Shown here in pieces: positions 23,818 through 36,200 of a DNA stretch of 64,000 nucleotides. Positions within the stretch are counted from its first letter, which is position 1, and the number at the start of each line of letters is the position of its first letter. Below the pieces are notes generated by a model that saw only the letters and a list, made by a program, of their open reading frames with translations, was not told where the DNA came from and did no database searches. Source of the stretch: Pampus argenteus (Eukaryota > Chordata > Actinopteri > Scombriformes > Stromateidae); assembly GCA_036937835.1 (NCBI GenBank), contig CM072876.1, forward strand, positions 1,044,501 to 1,108,500, written 5' to 3'. A program made the position numbers and the translations under genes.

Positions 23818-24075
23818 TCTTCTACAATAGTCAGATTAAGTATCACCTCTTTCAAACATCAACAGCGCCTCACACACACTCGAACAGAGATCTCTCCGTG
23901 TGTCAGCCTGGACCTCCGGACTACTGGGAGGTAACACTAAACAAACAGACTTACCTGGACAGGTAACCTGAGAGCAGAACCACCTTGAACCCCCTTCTTC
24001 CATAACCTTCCACCCCCACCACCATCCCACTTCCTGCCTGAGTCCCACAAGCATTAGCAAGCACAACTGGGCCTC

Positions 24076-24078
<3 letters not shown>

Positions 24079-24113
<35 letters not shown>
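24079..24113. repeat. (GT)n microsatellite
   Basis: GT run of about 17 units, 260 bp from the previous one. Confidence 0.95.
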
Positions 24114-24115
<2 letters not shown>

Positions 24116-24267
24116 CTTAATGGGAGACCTAACAGGTAGAGAATAGGAGGAGAAGGCGAGGAGGGGATGAAGAGTGATAGGTGAGGTGTGAAGACGAGCA
24201 GATCTGGTTGGACAGATGATCAATGGTCAGGATTTGGTCTCTTTTGTGGGGACTTTTTTTTAACTTA

Positions 24268-24335
24268 GATGAGGGTGGCAGTAGCCTAAAGGTTAGAGAT
24301 CAGAGCATCATTAGTTCAAATCCTGCAAATCCCAA
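24268..24335 (+). mobile_element. Fragment of a tRNA-derived SINE head
   Basis: GTGGCAGTAGCCTAAAGGTT resembles an RNA polymerase III A box region (TRGYNNANNNG-like) and AGTTCAAATCC about 35 bp later resembles a B box (GGTTCRANNCC with a changed first base). The order and spacing fit the tRNA-like head of many fish SINEs. No clear tail or target duplication was seen, so this is a degraded piece. Confidence 0.5.
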
Positions 24336-24833
24336 AAACCTGCAAGGAATGTTTGAGCAAAGAATTAAAGAACTTGAAAATTTGAGGAAATCACAGCTGC
24401 GTCAGCTTTTATGCAACAATTAAACATGAAAATATGTTTGTAAGCATTTCTCACCATATTGGACTGAAGACAACTGAGAGTCTGAGCAGAGGAACCTGAT
24501 ACCTTCTGTCTTCAAACACAGCTGGAGCTCATTTTAAGGTAACATTGAGTTTTTATATCTGCTAGCTTTGGCTAACTGAGCAGTAAGTTAAGATCTGAAA
24601 CTCGGGAAGTATTGAGTGACATGTTCCTTCATCATGAAGAGTTTGATCACGTTTACAGCATATCACAACCTCTTCACTTTGTACAATGTAGTTATATCTA
24701 AACACACTAACGTAATGAAGGAACGCGTCAACCAGTGAAGCCGGGAGACTCACTCACGTGTTTTCAATAGTTTTTGAACAAAAACAGACTGAAACTCACT
24801 ATAAAAGCTCAGCAGGAAGAATCCATATTTTTT

Positions 24834-25444
24834 CAGGGCTGTCAAACAATTAAAATATTTAATTGTGATTAATCACATGACTGTTCATAGTTAAATGAAT
24901 CACTCCTTTAACTGTTCAAAACAATGACAAAGATTGTCAGAAATACTCACGTACAGCAGATGGCACATTGGCCAGCTAAATGTTCCTTATACTTCAGTAC
25001 TGGTTAAAGATCACTCTCTGGATCAAAAGCACATCACAACAGTGTAGTTGTGTCCAGCCTCACATGGGAAACATCAAGGCTCACAAAAAAGATGTGCTAC
25101 GGGATTAAAAAAAAAGGATAATACAAAATAAAACAAACAATAAGGAAGGGAGCATAAGAAAGAAAATGACTTCATCATACAGGTTGTGTATCTTCATTAC
25201 AATGTTGGCTCTCATTACAAGTGCAGATGTTGGATGCAGTTCAAATTATTTCACACGGACCCTGAGACTAGATGTACTCCGGCGTATCACTTCACTTTGA
25301 CAGTAACTACAAATAGCGGTGGCCTTGTTGACAGACCCATCTGACAGGGCTTTGAAGCCGAACTTTCCATTCTTCAAGGGTTGATCACAACAAAACCTGC
25401 TTTAATGGCATCAAATTATTATTGGGTTAACTTTGACAGCCTTA
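24834..25444. mobile_element. Non-autonomous DNA transposon with CAGGGCTGTCAAA ends
   Basis: Begins CAGGGCTGTCAAACAATTAA and ends CTTTGACAGCCTTA, i.e. short imperfect terminal inverted repeats about 610 bp apart. The left end followed by TTTAATTGTGATTAATCACAT is a motif I recognise from a very widespread vertebrate and fish repeat family, probably hAT-like. The flanks do not show a convincing 8-bp duplication. No transposase frame remains. Confidence 0.6.
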
Positions 25445-26229
25445 AGAGTTTTTTTTATATTAACAATGGATGAAATCATGTGAAATATGAAATGGGTAGC
25501 TCGTAGTGACAAACTTTAAAAGCTTTACGGAGGGTTTCACCATCTTTTGTGTAAATAAGTAATTGCTAATATCTTTGACATATGGAATTAAAGTCCAACT
25601 GAAATTAAATTGCCTTGTTTTTGTCTACAGCAACAAATCTGTCCTGTAAATCCAAAAATCGGAAAGCGAACGTGTTAAATGTATATTTTACTCAATATAT
25701 TTGAACACATATATTTTTCATAGTAGTGCCCCCTTTGATTAAATATAATTAAAAAATGGATCTGCTTACATAGCTAAAGTCCTTATTTCAATACAGAAAA
25801 TCAAAATCTTGTATAAAGAGATAACATGTTGTTCTATCATCAGCAGAGGAGACGGTCACACCGAGCCTGACAGCATCCTGCTACACTCAGTCTCACTACA
25901 GTCCTTCTTATTTAACTTACAAACGAGAATGCACGTCTTGTCCTGCATCTTAGCTTGTTGAACGAGCTTCCAAACAAACATTTACTGAGTACAAATCCAC
26001 CGCTAACATCAGTTAGCAGGCTAAATCGCTACATGCCTCCCAAGCTAATAAATTAAAAAAATATAAACTACACATTTAAATAAAAACATGTTGTCGTTAT
26101 TTTTGCCTACAGAAAGATGAATAATGTGGTTTCACTTGGACTTTACAAAGTGTTTATATGTCAGTGTTGTGTGTTGCCTTAAAGTGCCCAAAACTTCAGT
26201 TTAAATTATGTCAAAAACAAATGTTGTCA

Positions 26230-26440
26230 AGCTGAAACATTTTTTTTTTACTTAACTACAGTAAATTTGACTCCTAGTAAATGTTAAATATTGAAGTAAA
26301 AGAAATATGTAAACATGAGTAAAATGAATATTATTTTCCAATAAAATGTAGAAAAGTATAAAGTATAAAGTCTCCCAAAATGGAAATTTGAAACCTTGAA
26401 AATGCACTTGAGTAAAGTACACAGAGACGCTTAGTTTATA
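26230..26440 (+). mobile_element. Degraded 'GTAGTGGAG' family repeat
   Basis: Contains diverged blocks AAAATGTAGAAAAGTATAAAG, CCAAAATGGAAAT and CACTTGAGTAAAGTACA, in the order seen in the copies at 9528-9655 and 44390-44565. Boundaries are approximate. Confidence 0.45.
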
Positions 26441-27029
26441 TAGTAAAAGAAAAAAGAAGCTGAAACCGCAGTTGATGCTTTTTTAATTCGAGTTATTTTG
26501 CCACGTGAAGAATAAACTGACTTCATTTTGTCTCCATCAACCCAAACCTGAAGCCTGAAGTTACACGTTGAGCTTCAGCCTCTGAGTCCCTGCGTGTGGA
26601 GTGTGGGAGAACAGGTGGGCATAGTTTCTGTCAGACAGAGAGAGATTGATGGAGTGGGCTAGAGCGCTGGCCGGGGTATTCTCTTACAGTAATGGCAGAG
26701 ACAGAGACAGCTGGACTCAGTACATTGGACTCAGTGTGTGCATGTGTGCATATTTGTGCAGCGCTGTATATGTGCGTGTCTATATGGAGATGCATTGTGT
26801 TCTTCCTGTCTACTGAAACAACAGAGCAAAGATGCCATCAGGAGACAGAACACTGCGTGCCAGTTTTACATGTTTATGCTTTTATTAAAGGTCAGAAACA
26901 GTCAAGGATTTATTTTTAATATGTTCTATATATTATACTTCACATATATTTCACTGTGCTGTTAAAAAACACAAAGCATAAAGTGTACACACACATATAT
27001 CCAGGAATGTAACTGTAGTACTGTACAGT

Positions 27030-27180
27030 CAAAACAGTTTTGAGGTATTTTCGTGCTACTTTATACTTCTACTCTACATTTCAGAGGGAAATGATGTACT
27101 TTTCATTTCACAGCTATAGTTACTAGTTACTTTTCAGATCAAAAGATGAAAACCATATGATCAGTTAATTATATATGCAT
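27030..27180 (-). mobile_element. Inverted 'GTAGTGGAG' family repeat
   Basis: Reads as the reverse orientation of the family: CTACTTTATACTTCTACTCTACATTTCAGAGG, then GTACTTTTCATTTCACAGCTATAGTTACTAGTTACTTTTCAG when read in sections on the plus strand. Boundaries are approximate. Confidence 0.5.
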
Positions 27181-27284
27181 TGTTATAGATTAGATTTGAC
27201 CTCTGAGTTTCCAGCCTCTTCCAGCTCACGTCCATCAATCTCATGTTAATGTATATGAGACAAACAATGATAATTCATCTCTGG

Positions 27285-27665
27285 TCCTTTTATCATTGGT
27301 GGGGATTTCAATTGTGCACTCTAACCAGAACTGGATAGATTTACTGGGACAGACACCTCGAACCGCAGGATTTATTATTTAATCTCAATCCATTTAATAT
27401 GATAAATTACAAGATGATGGTATAATAGCATAATAATGAGACCATGCTTTAGTTTCATTCCTTTCTAAATTATTAAAGACATCTTGGCCTGAATTCATCG
27501 AGTTCATCGGAGCACAAATAGATCTGTATTTTGAAAATAATGCTGACCAGACATCTGCAGCTGTGAGGTGGGAAGCCTGTAAAGTCCTTTTAAGAGGCCA
27601 GATGAGCTTTAAACATAAATCTCTAAGACAAAAATGGAACAACTTGGAGCTTCATAAACAGATAA
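27285..27665 (+). mobile_element. Relic of an L1-type LINE (endonuclease and linker part)
   Basis: Near 27290 a plus frame reads FIIGGDFNCAL, stop, PELDRFTGTDTSNR. IIGGDFN is the hallmark of the APE-type endonuclease of L1 ORF2. A second open segment from about 27440 begins DHALVSFLSKLL and continues through EFIGAQIDLYF and SAAVRWEACKVLLRGQ, matching the post-endonuclease stretch of L1 ORF2 (the WxxxKxxxRG region). A stop codon and an internal deletion separate the two parts. No reverse transcriptase core was found, so this is a dead 5'-truncated and internally deleted fragment. Confidence 0.75.
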
Positions 27666-28689
27666 ATGCAATGTTTTTTCAACAAATCAGGCAACAAAAC
27701 CATTAATGAGATTAAAGCAATCCTATTATTAGCAAATGAATATTCATTTTATACAAAAGTCATTTCTGGATTCACTAGAATTGATCCCCCTGAACAATAT
27801 ACACTAAAAACTTTAATATTTTTTTACCAATTAAACTATTTTGGAACAATTTCTCAAACATTTGAAGCTATAAATCAGAAAACCTTGTGTTTCTCTGGCA
27901 TGACAACCAACACTAACAACTTCCAAGGCAGGTAAGGAGGTTTAACAAGCGCTCACCCAAAGAGGAAACATTTTCATTACTAGTCAACAGGACAACATGT
28001 CTCTTATCTGCTAATAACAACAACAACAACGATTGTAACATGCTTAGCATTATAATTGATTTTTTTTGTTTTTTTTTACCCTCACATCCAAAACATAGAA
28101 GACATAAACCAGATGTGGGATGTGGAGGGTCAAAAGCACAGTTTCACTCTATTTTTCACGTTCATGTGCAACAGTTGTAAAATCCACAGCTACACAGAGC
28201 ATAAAATACCTGTACTGTGTGTAGCTTTAGAAGTGTGTGTCTGTTTAACCACACACACCCTTTAAAACCACAGCGCTGTACAATGGTCTAGTCAAGGGCA
28301 AGTCACTTAAGCAATGCTTTAATCAAAGGAAAAATGCACTCAATTTAAGAAACAATGTTTAAAGAAAAAGGTGTTGCACAGTGGGTGGGTTCAAATGCAC
28401 CATCTGTCTGCATCCATCTGCCACAACTTTCTGTCCAATGACTCTGTAATTGAAAATACACAAAGAAACATTTTGAAGGAGCAATAAATGAGTTTCTTTT
28501 TGTCCGTAACAGTCACAACTCCTGCTTCAGTCCTGCGTCTCCTACCTGTTGCCACTTCCCCAGTGGCTCTCTCCCTCTCTCTGCCTGTGTGTCTGTGAGT
28601 GGAGACAGGTGAGCCGGGGTCAGAGCAGAGCCCCACCAGCTGCAACCTACGACTCAGCCCAGCCAGAGCCACACTGCACTAGGTTGTAG

Positions 28690-28945
28690 CCTCAGTCTGT
28701 GCTTCAAGGCAGTCTGTCCCCAGATTGTCCCCGTGTCCTCTTCATTGCAGTCCCGTCTGTCTCTGCTCCCTGTTCCTCATCTCATTTCATCAGCCCTGCT
28801 TCCCTGCTCCCACGTTCCCACCTTCCGGCTCCAGGTTCCCGGCTTCTGGCCCCTACTTTAATAAACACCTTGTCCTACCATGTCCCTGTCCCCTTTACCT
28901 GTGTCTGCATCTGTGTTCACCTGTTCCGCCCATGTAATAAAGACA
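28690..28945 (+). mobile_element. C/T-rich block ending in AATAAA, possible retroelement 3' end
   Basis: A pyrimidine-rich stretch with many CCC and TGTCC words that runs into TTTAATAAACACCTTGTCC at about 28857, followed by another C-rich stretch and a second AATAAA near 28935. This layout resembles the 3' end or LTR region of some fish retroelements. No coding part, and no LTR partner in the window. Confidence 0.3.
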
Positions 28946-31523
28946 AAATGACCACACATTTACCATTTTGATATGCAGCATAAATGAATAAATGAAACTA
29001 CATGTAAAAGGTGTAATTAGATACGGTATATTATGATAAATAAAATATAGTTCTGTGCTGTAGAACAGTGGTTCTCAACTTTCTGTGATCTCAGGGATCC
29101 AGTCTGATAATTTAATTTATTCCTTCATGTAATTTGCATACATATGATTCTGCAGGAACACCGCAGACCTGGCAACCCTGATCTGCACTCTGCACCACTA
29201 ACTAACAGCATTTTTTGTCCTTTATTTTAAAATGATATGATCTGTTTTTCAAGGGAACTTCGGTCACATGATCCACAGAAGGTAAAAGTAAAGAAAAAGG
29301 GACAGAAACATATTGTGTACACAAATTAAGTATAATTAGATTTTTCTTTGGTTTGGTCACACAAAGAAGACTGACATGAAACCCTGAGTGATGTAGCTGC
29401 AGAAAGCAACCATTCTTCCCTTTTTAAAACGAGAGGGACATTTTTAAATTGCGGTCTGACAGTGGGGTATTGATTGAGCAGTGAACCTTGGACACTACAG
29501 AGCCCACACCTCTTGCTCGCCGTGGTTGTGTGAAGTATTGTCGTGGTCCCACTTTATGGAGGAGACTGACCTTCAACTTGCAGGAGCATAGAACAAAACC
29601 AATACACACAGTCTCTCAGTGAAACAATAAGATGTGTTATTACAGCTGAAGGTAAGAGCTTCACGGGAAAATAAAGGATTATTTCTCATAACATCTCTCT
29701 GTTTTTGTTTAGAAAGGGGGACAAGGAAAGGTGAAAGAAAAAAATGCTATTAAAATTGAAGTCTATTAAAAGTCAATCTGCTTTTGAAGGATTTTGCATT
29801 CAGTGAAATGATGAAGTCTAAAGACTTTAGAGACCTTTGAACTGAATCTATGTGTGCAGTCCGTGTTGAACAGGGTGGCCAACGTACAGGGCCACAGATT
29901 CAATGCAGTACTAATGCATCGTTTTATAGCCTCAGCTTTGCTTTAGGTAACATTTTTTCAAATGACCTTAATGCTTCATTTATATATGAGGAAAAAACTA
30001 TACCTGCATTTTTACATGTATTTAGGGACAATGTCTCTATTCTTGCCTAAACATAACCATAAAAAGTTTAATATTTTTCACTCATATGTTCATTATCAAC
30101 ATTTGTGTAACTTGTCAAATACATTAATTAACATTTTCTCATTGTGTTCAGAAGATATTTACTGTTGAATTAATTTCTAATTTCACCGTTTTGTTTCAGT
30201 TTCACCATCATGTTCATCTTATGTTCATTCACTTTGCCAAACGTCTCTGCTGAGTTTTAGTCGTATCAAGCTTCTCTTTTGCTGCCAGTTTCCGTCTGCA
30301 GCAGATATTGAAGGTAACGTGGAGTAACTAACATGTTTAATTCACGTCACTCTTAACATACAGCTCTTTTATTATTCTTAAAGCTTAACAAACATGTTGA
30401 GTGCATCACTGCCACCTGTTGATTAGCAGCTTCACTGAGAACGAACATAGCAACATGTTACCTTCAACCAATTTAGCTTCATAGGATCTCTGTTGAGTCT
30501 CCTTTTCTTCAGTTATGCTGATGTTAACTTCTGAGAAGCTACAATATAAAAAACAGGCTTGTTTCAGCTTTTAAAGTTTTAAATCATCTTTTAAGTTGAC
30601 ACGTTGAGCAACATTATAATTACACACATTATACACGCTTTAAAGATATCTGTAAACTTCCATATTTAAATGCACGTGTGGTTGAAACAGGATATTGGAT
30701 CCTTTGAAAGGTGCAGCTGAACATCACTGGTCCCGTCATGTTTGCAGATTTTATGTCTGTAGAAGAGATTTACCACCGCTGGCTGGACTCACAGGTTTCT
30801 GAGATCATTTTGCAGTTTATATCATTTTATCTCCCTTAAAGGACAACAATGTGACGCTTTTAACATGTTTTAAATGAAGTAGACCGATACTAAGCTCTAT
30901 ACATAATACATACACAAGAAGTTGTTTAATAAAGCCTTGATTAGACTGTTAGTGCCTCACAGAAAGCAGAACTTATTTAAGTATAAAACAGGATTTTTTC
31001 TTGGACAATAGTAACATTGACAGTTGTAGAGGTACTTCTGGATACCTTGAACCATCTGCACCATCAGAATTACTCTAATTGTATCATGTTGTAGGATAAC
31101 CATTCATTACTTTGGCCCATTGAACACGAATCGTGTGCGCCAAACACTGAACAGTTTATTGTATTTAAGAATATCATTACCAATAAGTCCTTTATGCTTC
31201 CAGTCCTTGACACTACCGTATCGAGTCGTCAACAGTTCACATATTTTGTCCTCACTATCTTTTTGTCCGTGTGGCTTTTGCTTTTGTTAACTCAGGTGAA
31301 GAAGTGATGGAAAGATTTGAGGAGTCGAGCTCCTCAGGTTAGTGATCAACAGCGCTGTCTGCAGGTCATTGTTGGGTATTACATGGATTCACTAATCCAA
31401 ACAGAAGCAGTTTTCTTTTATTTGTTGGAAAAAAACCTGAACATAAGCAGAGATTTAACAAAGACAGAAAACGTGTGCTTCACATTTTATAATCACATCT
31501 TCATGCTGCTGTTTGTCAGTCCC

Positions 31524-31536
31524 GTTAATTATTAGT
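31524..31536 (+). promoter_or_regulatory. HNF1-like motif upstream of plg
   Basis: GTTAATTATTAGT matches the HNF1 consensus GTTAATNATTAAC at all but two of the defined positions. It lies about 1.6 kb upstream of the plg start codon. plg is a liver gene in vertebrates and HNF1 is a liver regulator, but a single near-match is weak evidence. Confidence 0.25.
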
Positions 31537-31692
31537 ATAATGATAGTCTGTTACAGTTATTTATCTATTTATTTGTGTTTTGTTTGTAAATGTTGATATT
31601 TACAACATGGCCCAATAACATATAATAATCCTCTTAACATCCTATGAGCCTGAACATGGCCTTAGATTAAGTCAAGTCAATTTAAACAGGCT

Positions 31693-31799
<107 letters not shown>

Positions 31800-33128
31800 G
31801 GGAAATTACAGATATGATAATATCATATTTGTAATTTCCCAAACAGAGAATGAACGACAACGTAGTAAAACTCAGTTGTAATATTATAAAACAGGTTTGA
31901 TTGTTGATAAATATTTCTCATTAATAAACATGAAGCAGTGTGTCACATTTAGTGCATTATATTGTGTTATAATACAAACCATAAAATGACTGTTTAAATA
32001 TTGATTATAAATATAAAGTGTGGGGACTTATAGAAGATGTATGTGTTTATAGAAAGCATCTTGTAATATTGTTTTTATTCTTGTATCTGACTTTTTTAAC
32101 ATTGATTTTTAACACTGAAGTACTATATGAGCAACTGTTATGTACGTTCATTACCTGAGTAAATGCATGTATTTACACTCAGTACCGTGATGTAATGTCA
32201 TTTATAACTTGATTAGTAAAACTACATATAATCAGCAAAACGTATTTAAAGTATCAAAAGTAAAGTTATGTAGAAAAATCATGTTTTTATTATTTTCACA
32301 CACGGACTTTTGTAACTTTGTTCTTGTGAGTGCAATAATAATAAAAAACAAATATATTTACTTACAACTGCTTTAAAACTGGTGTTTTTCATCATACAGA
32401 CAGTGACACAATTTTCCAGCACCGAGCAGCACCCATCGGTCTAAAGTATAGGTTGTTTTGTAATCATATGTTTGCATTTGAGGACATTGGTCCCTTTTAG
32501 CTGAAGATTAACTATATATATTGATCTCATCCGATCCAGATCACATTCATTTACCAGTGAAATGAAAAGTAGGTCTGTCACACAATATGAAATAATTCTA
32601 CTACACACGCAAGGAGCCTCTCATTACGCAATAATTTATGTGTTATAATGAAACATAAGACGAACTGAGGATGGACATGTTCCAGTGAAGAATGATGATA
32701 AGTAAACACAAAAGGTCACATGATATCAAAGGGGGTCAAAGGTTAAGAGCAATCTCCTAAAATCTACTGTAGCTCTGCAGACGTGAAACAGCAAGAAGTC
32801 TTTGGGTTCATCTCAAAACAGATAAAAAGCCTTCAAGTTTCCCTTCCTGCAGCTGACAGCGTTTCACACCTGGAAAAAGGTAGGAATTAAAAAGCAAATA
32901 CATCTTTAATAATATCCCAGTCATAATGGAAAGGATGGCTTGATGATTGCGATGCGACTTAGTGTTCCCAAATCTCCTATAAACAAGGTTTTTGACCTTT
33001 TGTCATCCTTGTCGAGCCAATGATTGACTGATGATTGAGCTGTCCTATTTCTCTTCCCAACATGCTAAACGAAGCCCAATAATACACCAAGAGGTACCTC
33101 TGTGAGCTGCTGGTATAAGGGCCTCACC

Positions 33129-33208
33129 ATGGACCTGTACAAAGCAGCTTTCCTCCTGGGAGCCCTGATCAGCACTGGTAAGATACCAAAAACCCTCTTT
33201 GAATGATA

Positions 33209-33249
<41 letters not shown>

Positions 33250-36200
33250 AGGTCTAACTTGCTTTTTCTCAGATTGAGATCTGAAAAGAGGAATTTGAAA
33301 AAAACGTTCGGAAATTAAAGATTTGAAAATAATCTAAAAAAGATAATGTGATGTAATATACTTTTCATGTATTGTCTGAGACCTACTGTATGTATTTTTA
33401 TGTACTACATGCTAAATGTATTGTATATATATGTATTTTTTTTAAGATTTTTTAAATGAAATTTATTTAGTTGTGTTTAATTTGTATTCATAAACCTGCC
33501 TTTATAAATCAACCTGAAGTCCCACATATGCAAACATTAACCTCAGTGAACCACACGGTTCTCCAGTCGAGCTCTTTTTCTCCACCAGGTTCTCCGTACA
33601 GAAATCAGATGTAACATTCATCGTTATTCACAGTAAATCAACAATCTTTGCACCTTCAGTTTTCAACCACGTCTTATTCTTCAGTAGGCTCATAAGATAC
33701 ATTTTACCATCGTCTGAGCTTATGATGGCAGAGAGTGAATATTGTACTTAGATTCAGCAGCTGGATACGAACACGACTCCACATGATGATGATGTGTGTA
33801 AATAACATGTTTGCTATAAGAAATTGAAATGTTATAATAAAAATACATCACTGCACCAAGTTACTGCAGGTTTAATGGTTCAAAGGTTTCAGGGTCGAGT
33901 GTCAAATCTTTTTTATGTATGACTGATGATTCATGGAAAACGATGTGTCATACATACGCTTCGCCTGCTTTTACCTGCTTCTGTGACTCAAACGTCCGTC
34001 CTGTTCTTGTTTTTTATAGCTACAACTGACCTCTGACGGTTGCAATAAAAAAACATTCAAGTCAAATCAAACAACACTTCCTGGAACAAAGTTACATCAC
34101 TGTTACTCAATTCCCATACATGCAGTGTCTCAGTAAAACATCTCACATTCATATAACTTCAGAGCATCTATCAAGTTGTCATTTTAAATCTAAAGACTAT
34201 AAATGATTTAATTATCTCATGCAGCATTTAACCAGGAAATCAGTTTTTTAGTAACATATTTCAAGCTGGTTTCTAATACAACTGTAAAGTATATAGATAT
34301 ATGTACACTGTAAACATAAGTATGTTTAAGTATGAGATGATCTCTCAAGTCCAGAATAGTCTCTTATTTTTGTCGGACCACGTTAAGTTAAGACATTTCC
34401 AGATAAACTGCATGTTGAATGATTGATTCTTTTTTTTTACATTTTTGTTTTACAAATCCTAAAACCTGAAACCCAAACAATGATCTCGTAGCATATATTC
34501 ATGATGTGAATGATAATTAATGTGCTCTACTATATTACTATATATTACTATAATATATATATATTGTCTGTGGTTGCAGTTAGTGGTACTGAGGTGGCCC
34601 GCTATGCCATGACTGAAGGAGCGTGGATCCTCTCACTGAACAAAAAGCTGTACTCTGTGAACCATGTGACCGAGTGTGCCATTAAATGTGACACTGAAAG
34701 ATCCTTCACATGCAGGTAAGCTGATTTATTTCCATTTCATTTTCATTATCAGATACTATATGTCAGTAAAAAAAAAACATCTAAATATCCATTAAGAATG
34801 ATATAAAAACACAGAAATGATCACATTCAAGAAAGCTTAAACCAGCTTTTCATTGATAAATGACTTAACCAATTATTTGATTATTAAAATGATTGTTGAT
34901 CAGGTTTTTCTGTCATGTATATACTATTATGATGTCGAATGTCCCTGTTAAACATGGTCAAAGTGTATTTTTGGTTTCCACAGGGCTTTCATGTATATTG
35001 AAAAGGACCAGGAGTGCTGGACGGCAGCGGCAAACTCTAAAACAGAGACGCTCCTGCGCAGAAGGAGCGCCGCTTTATATGAAAAAGAAGGCAAGTCCTT
35101 TTGTCTTTATGTGAGACTGACACCTGTTTTTATCTTTTACTTAATTTTGAGCACATTAGATTTTATATGATATTCTTTAGCGTCACTGTGGTTAATGTTT
35201 AGCCTTTGCTATATGATCAATACTGTTTGGACTGTGTCACGCAGGTTAAACACTACTGTCACTCAGACTTTAGGACTGGAAATGTCCCTTTAGTCAAATA
35301 TCATCCATGATTCATTCAAAGCATTCCCTGATACATTTATCTAGCAGGTACATTATTACAATGCAATAATAGGTGTGGTTCTTGGTTGTGTCTTGTCCAG
35401 AATATCTCCTGGAGTGTGTGAATGGGACAGGAACAGATTACAGAGGAACAAAAGCCAAAACAAAATCAAAAAAGACATGTCAGAGTTGGAGTGCAAAAAC
35501 CCCACACAACCCCCAGTAAGGATTCACTTTTTGATTCATGTTTGGTATCACATGTCATCGCTTTACATCATATATATTTTTGACCATGTGTCTGCTGTAG
35601 CTTCACACCACAGAGCGATCCCCGAGCAGACCTGGAGTCTAACTTCTGCAGGAACCCTGATGGAGACAGCAAGGGACCCTGGTGTTACACCACGGACCCC
35701 TCAACCCGCTGGGAACACTGTGACGTGCCCAGCTGCACCGGTAACATGCACTATTCTCAAAACTGCAGACACTGTAAATCACAGCCTCTTATTGCTTTTT
35801 TAAAACATGGTAATAATTAAATAAATAATTATTGATAACAGATAATAGGCCTGTAAAACCAACATAACATTTGATAAAATCTCTCTAATCTACTCGACTA
35901 TTTTACTCTAAATGAGACCATAATGTACAACATGAACATCAGGCTGTATTGAAGAAGACTTGAAACTAGTGATTGTAAAAACACAGTTGTATTTTTTCTA
36001 AAGTTGTAGTCTGCAATGTTGTTTTGTTAGATGATATTTAAGGAACAATACATGTGTTGTTCTCTGCACATTTTACATATATATGTGAAACATTTCTGTA
36101 CATATGGAGCACACAGCAACACGTTCTGGTCACAAATACATTCGTACTTGTTGCACAGACGTGTGAGTAAATGGACAGACCAATACAACAGTGTGATTTC

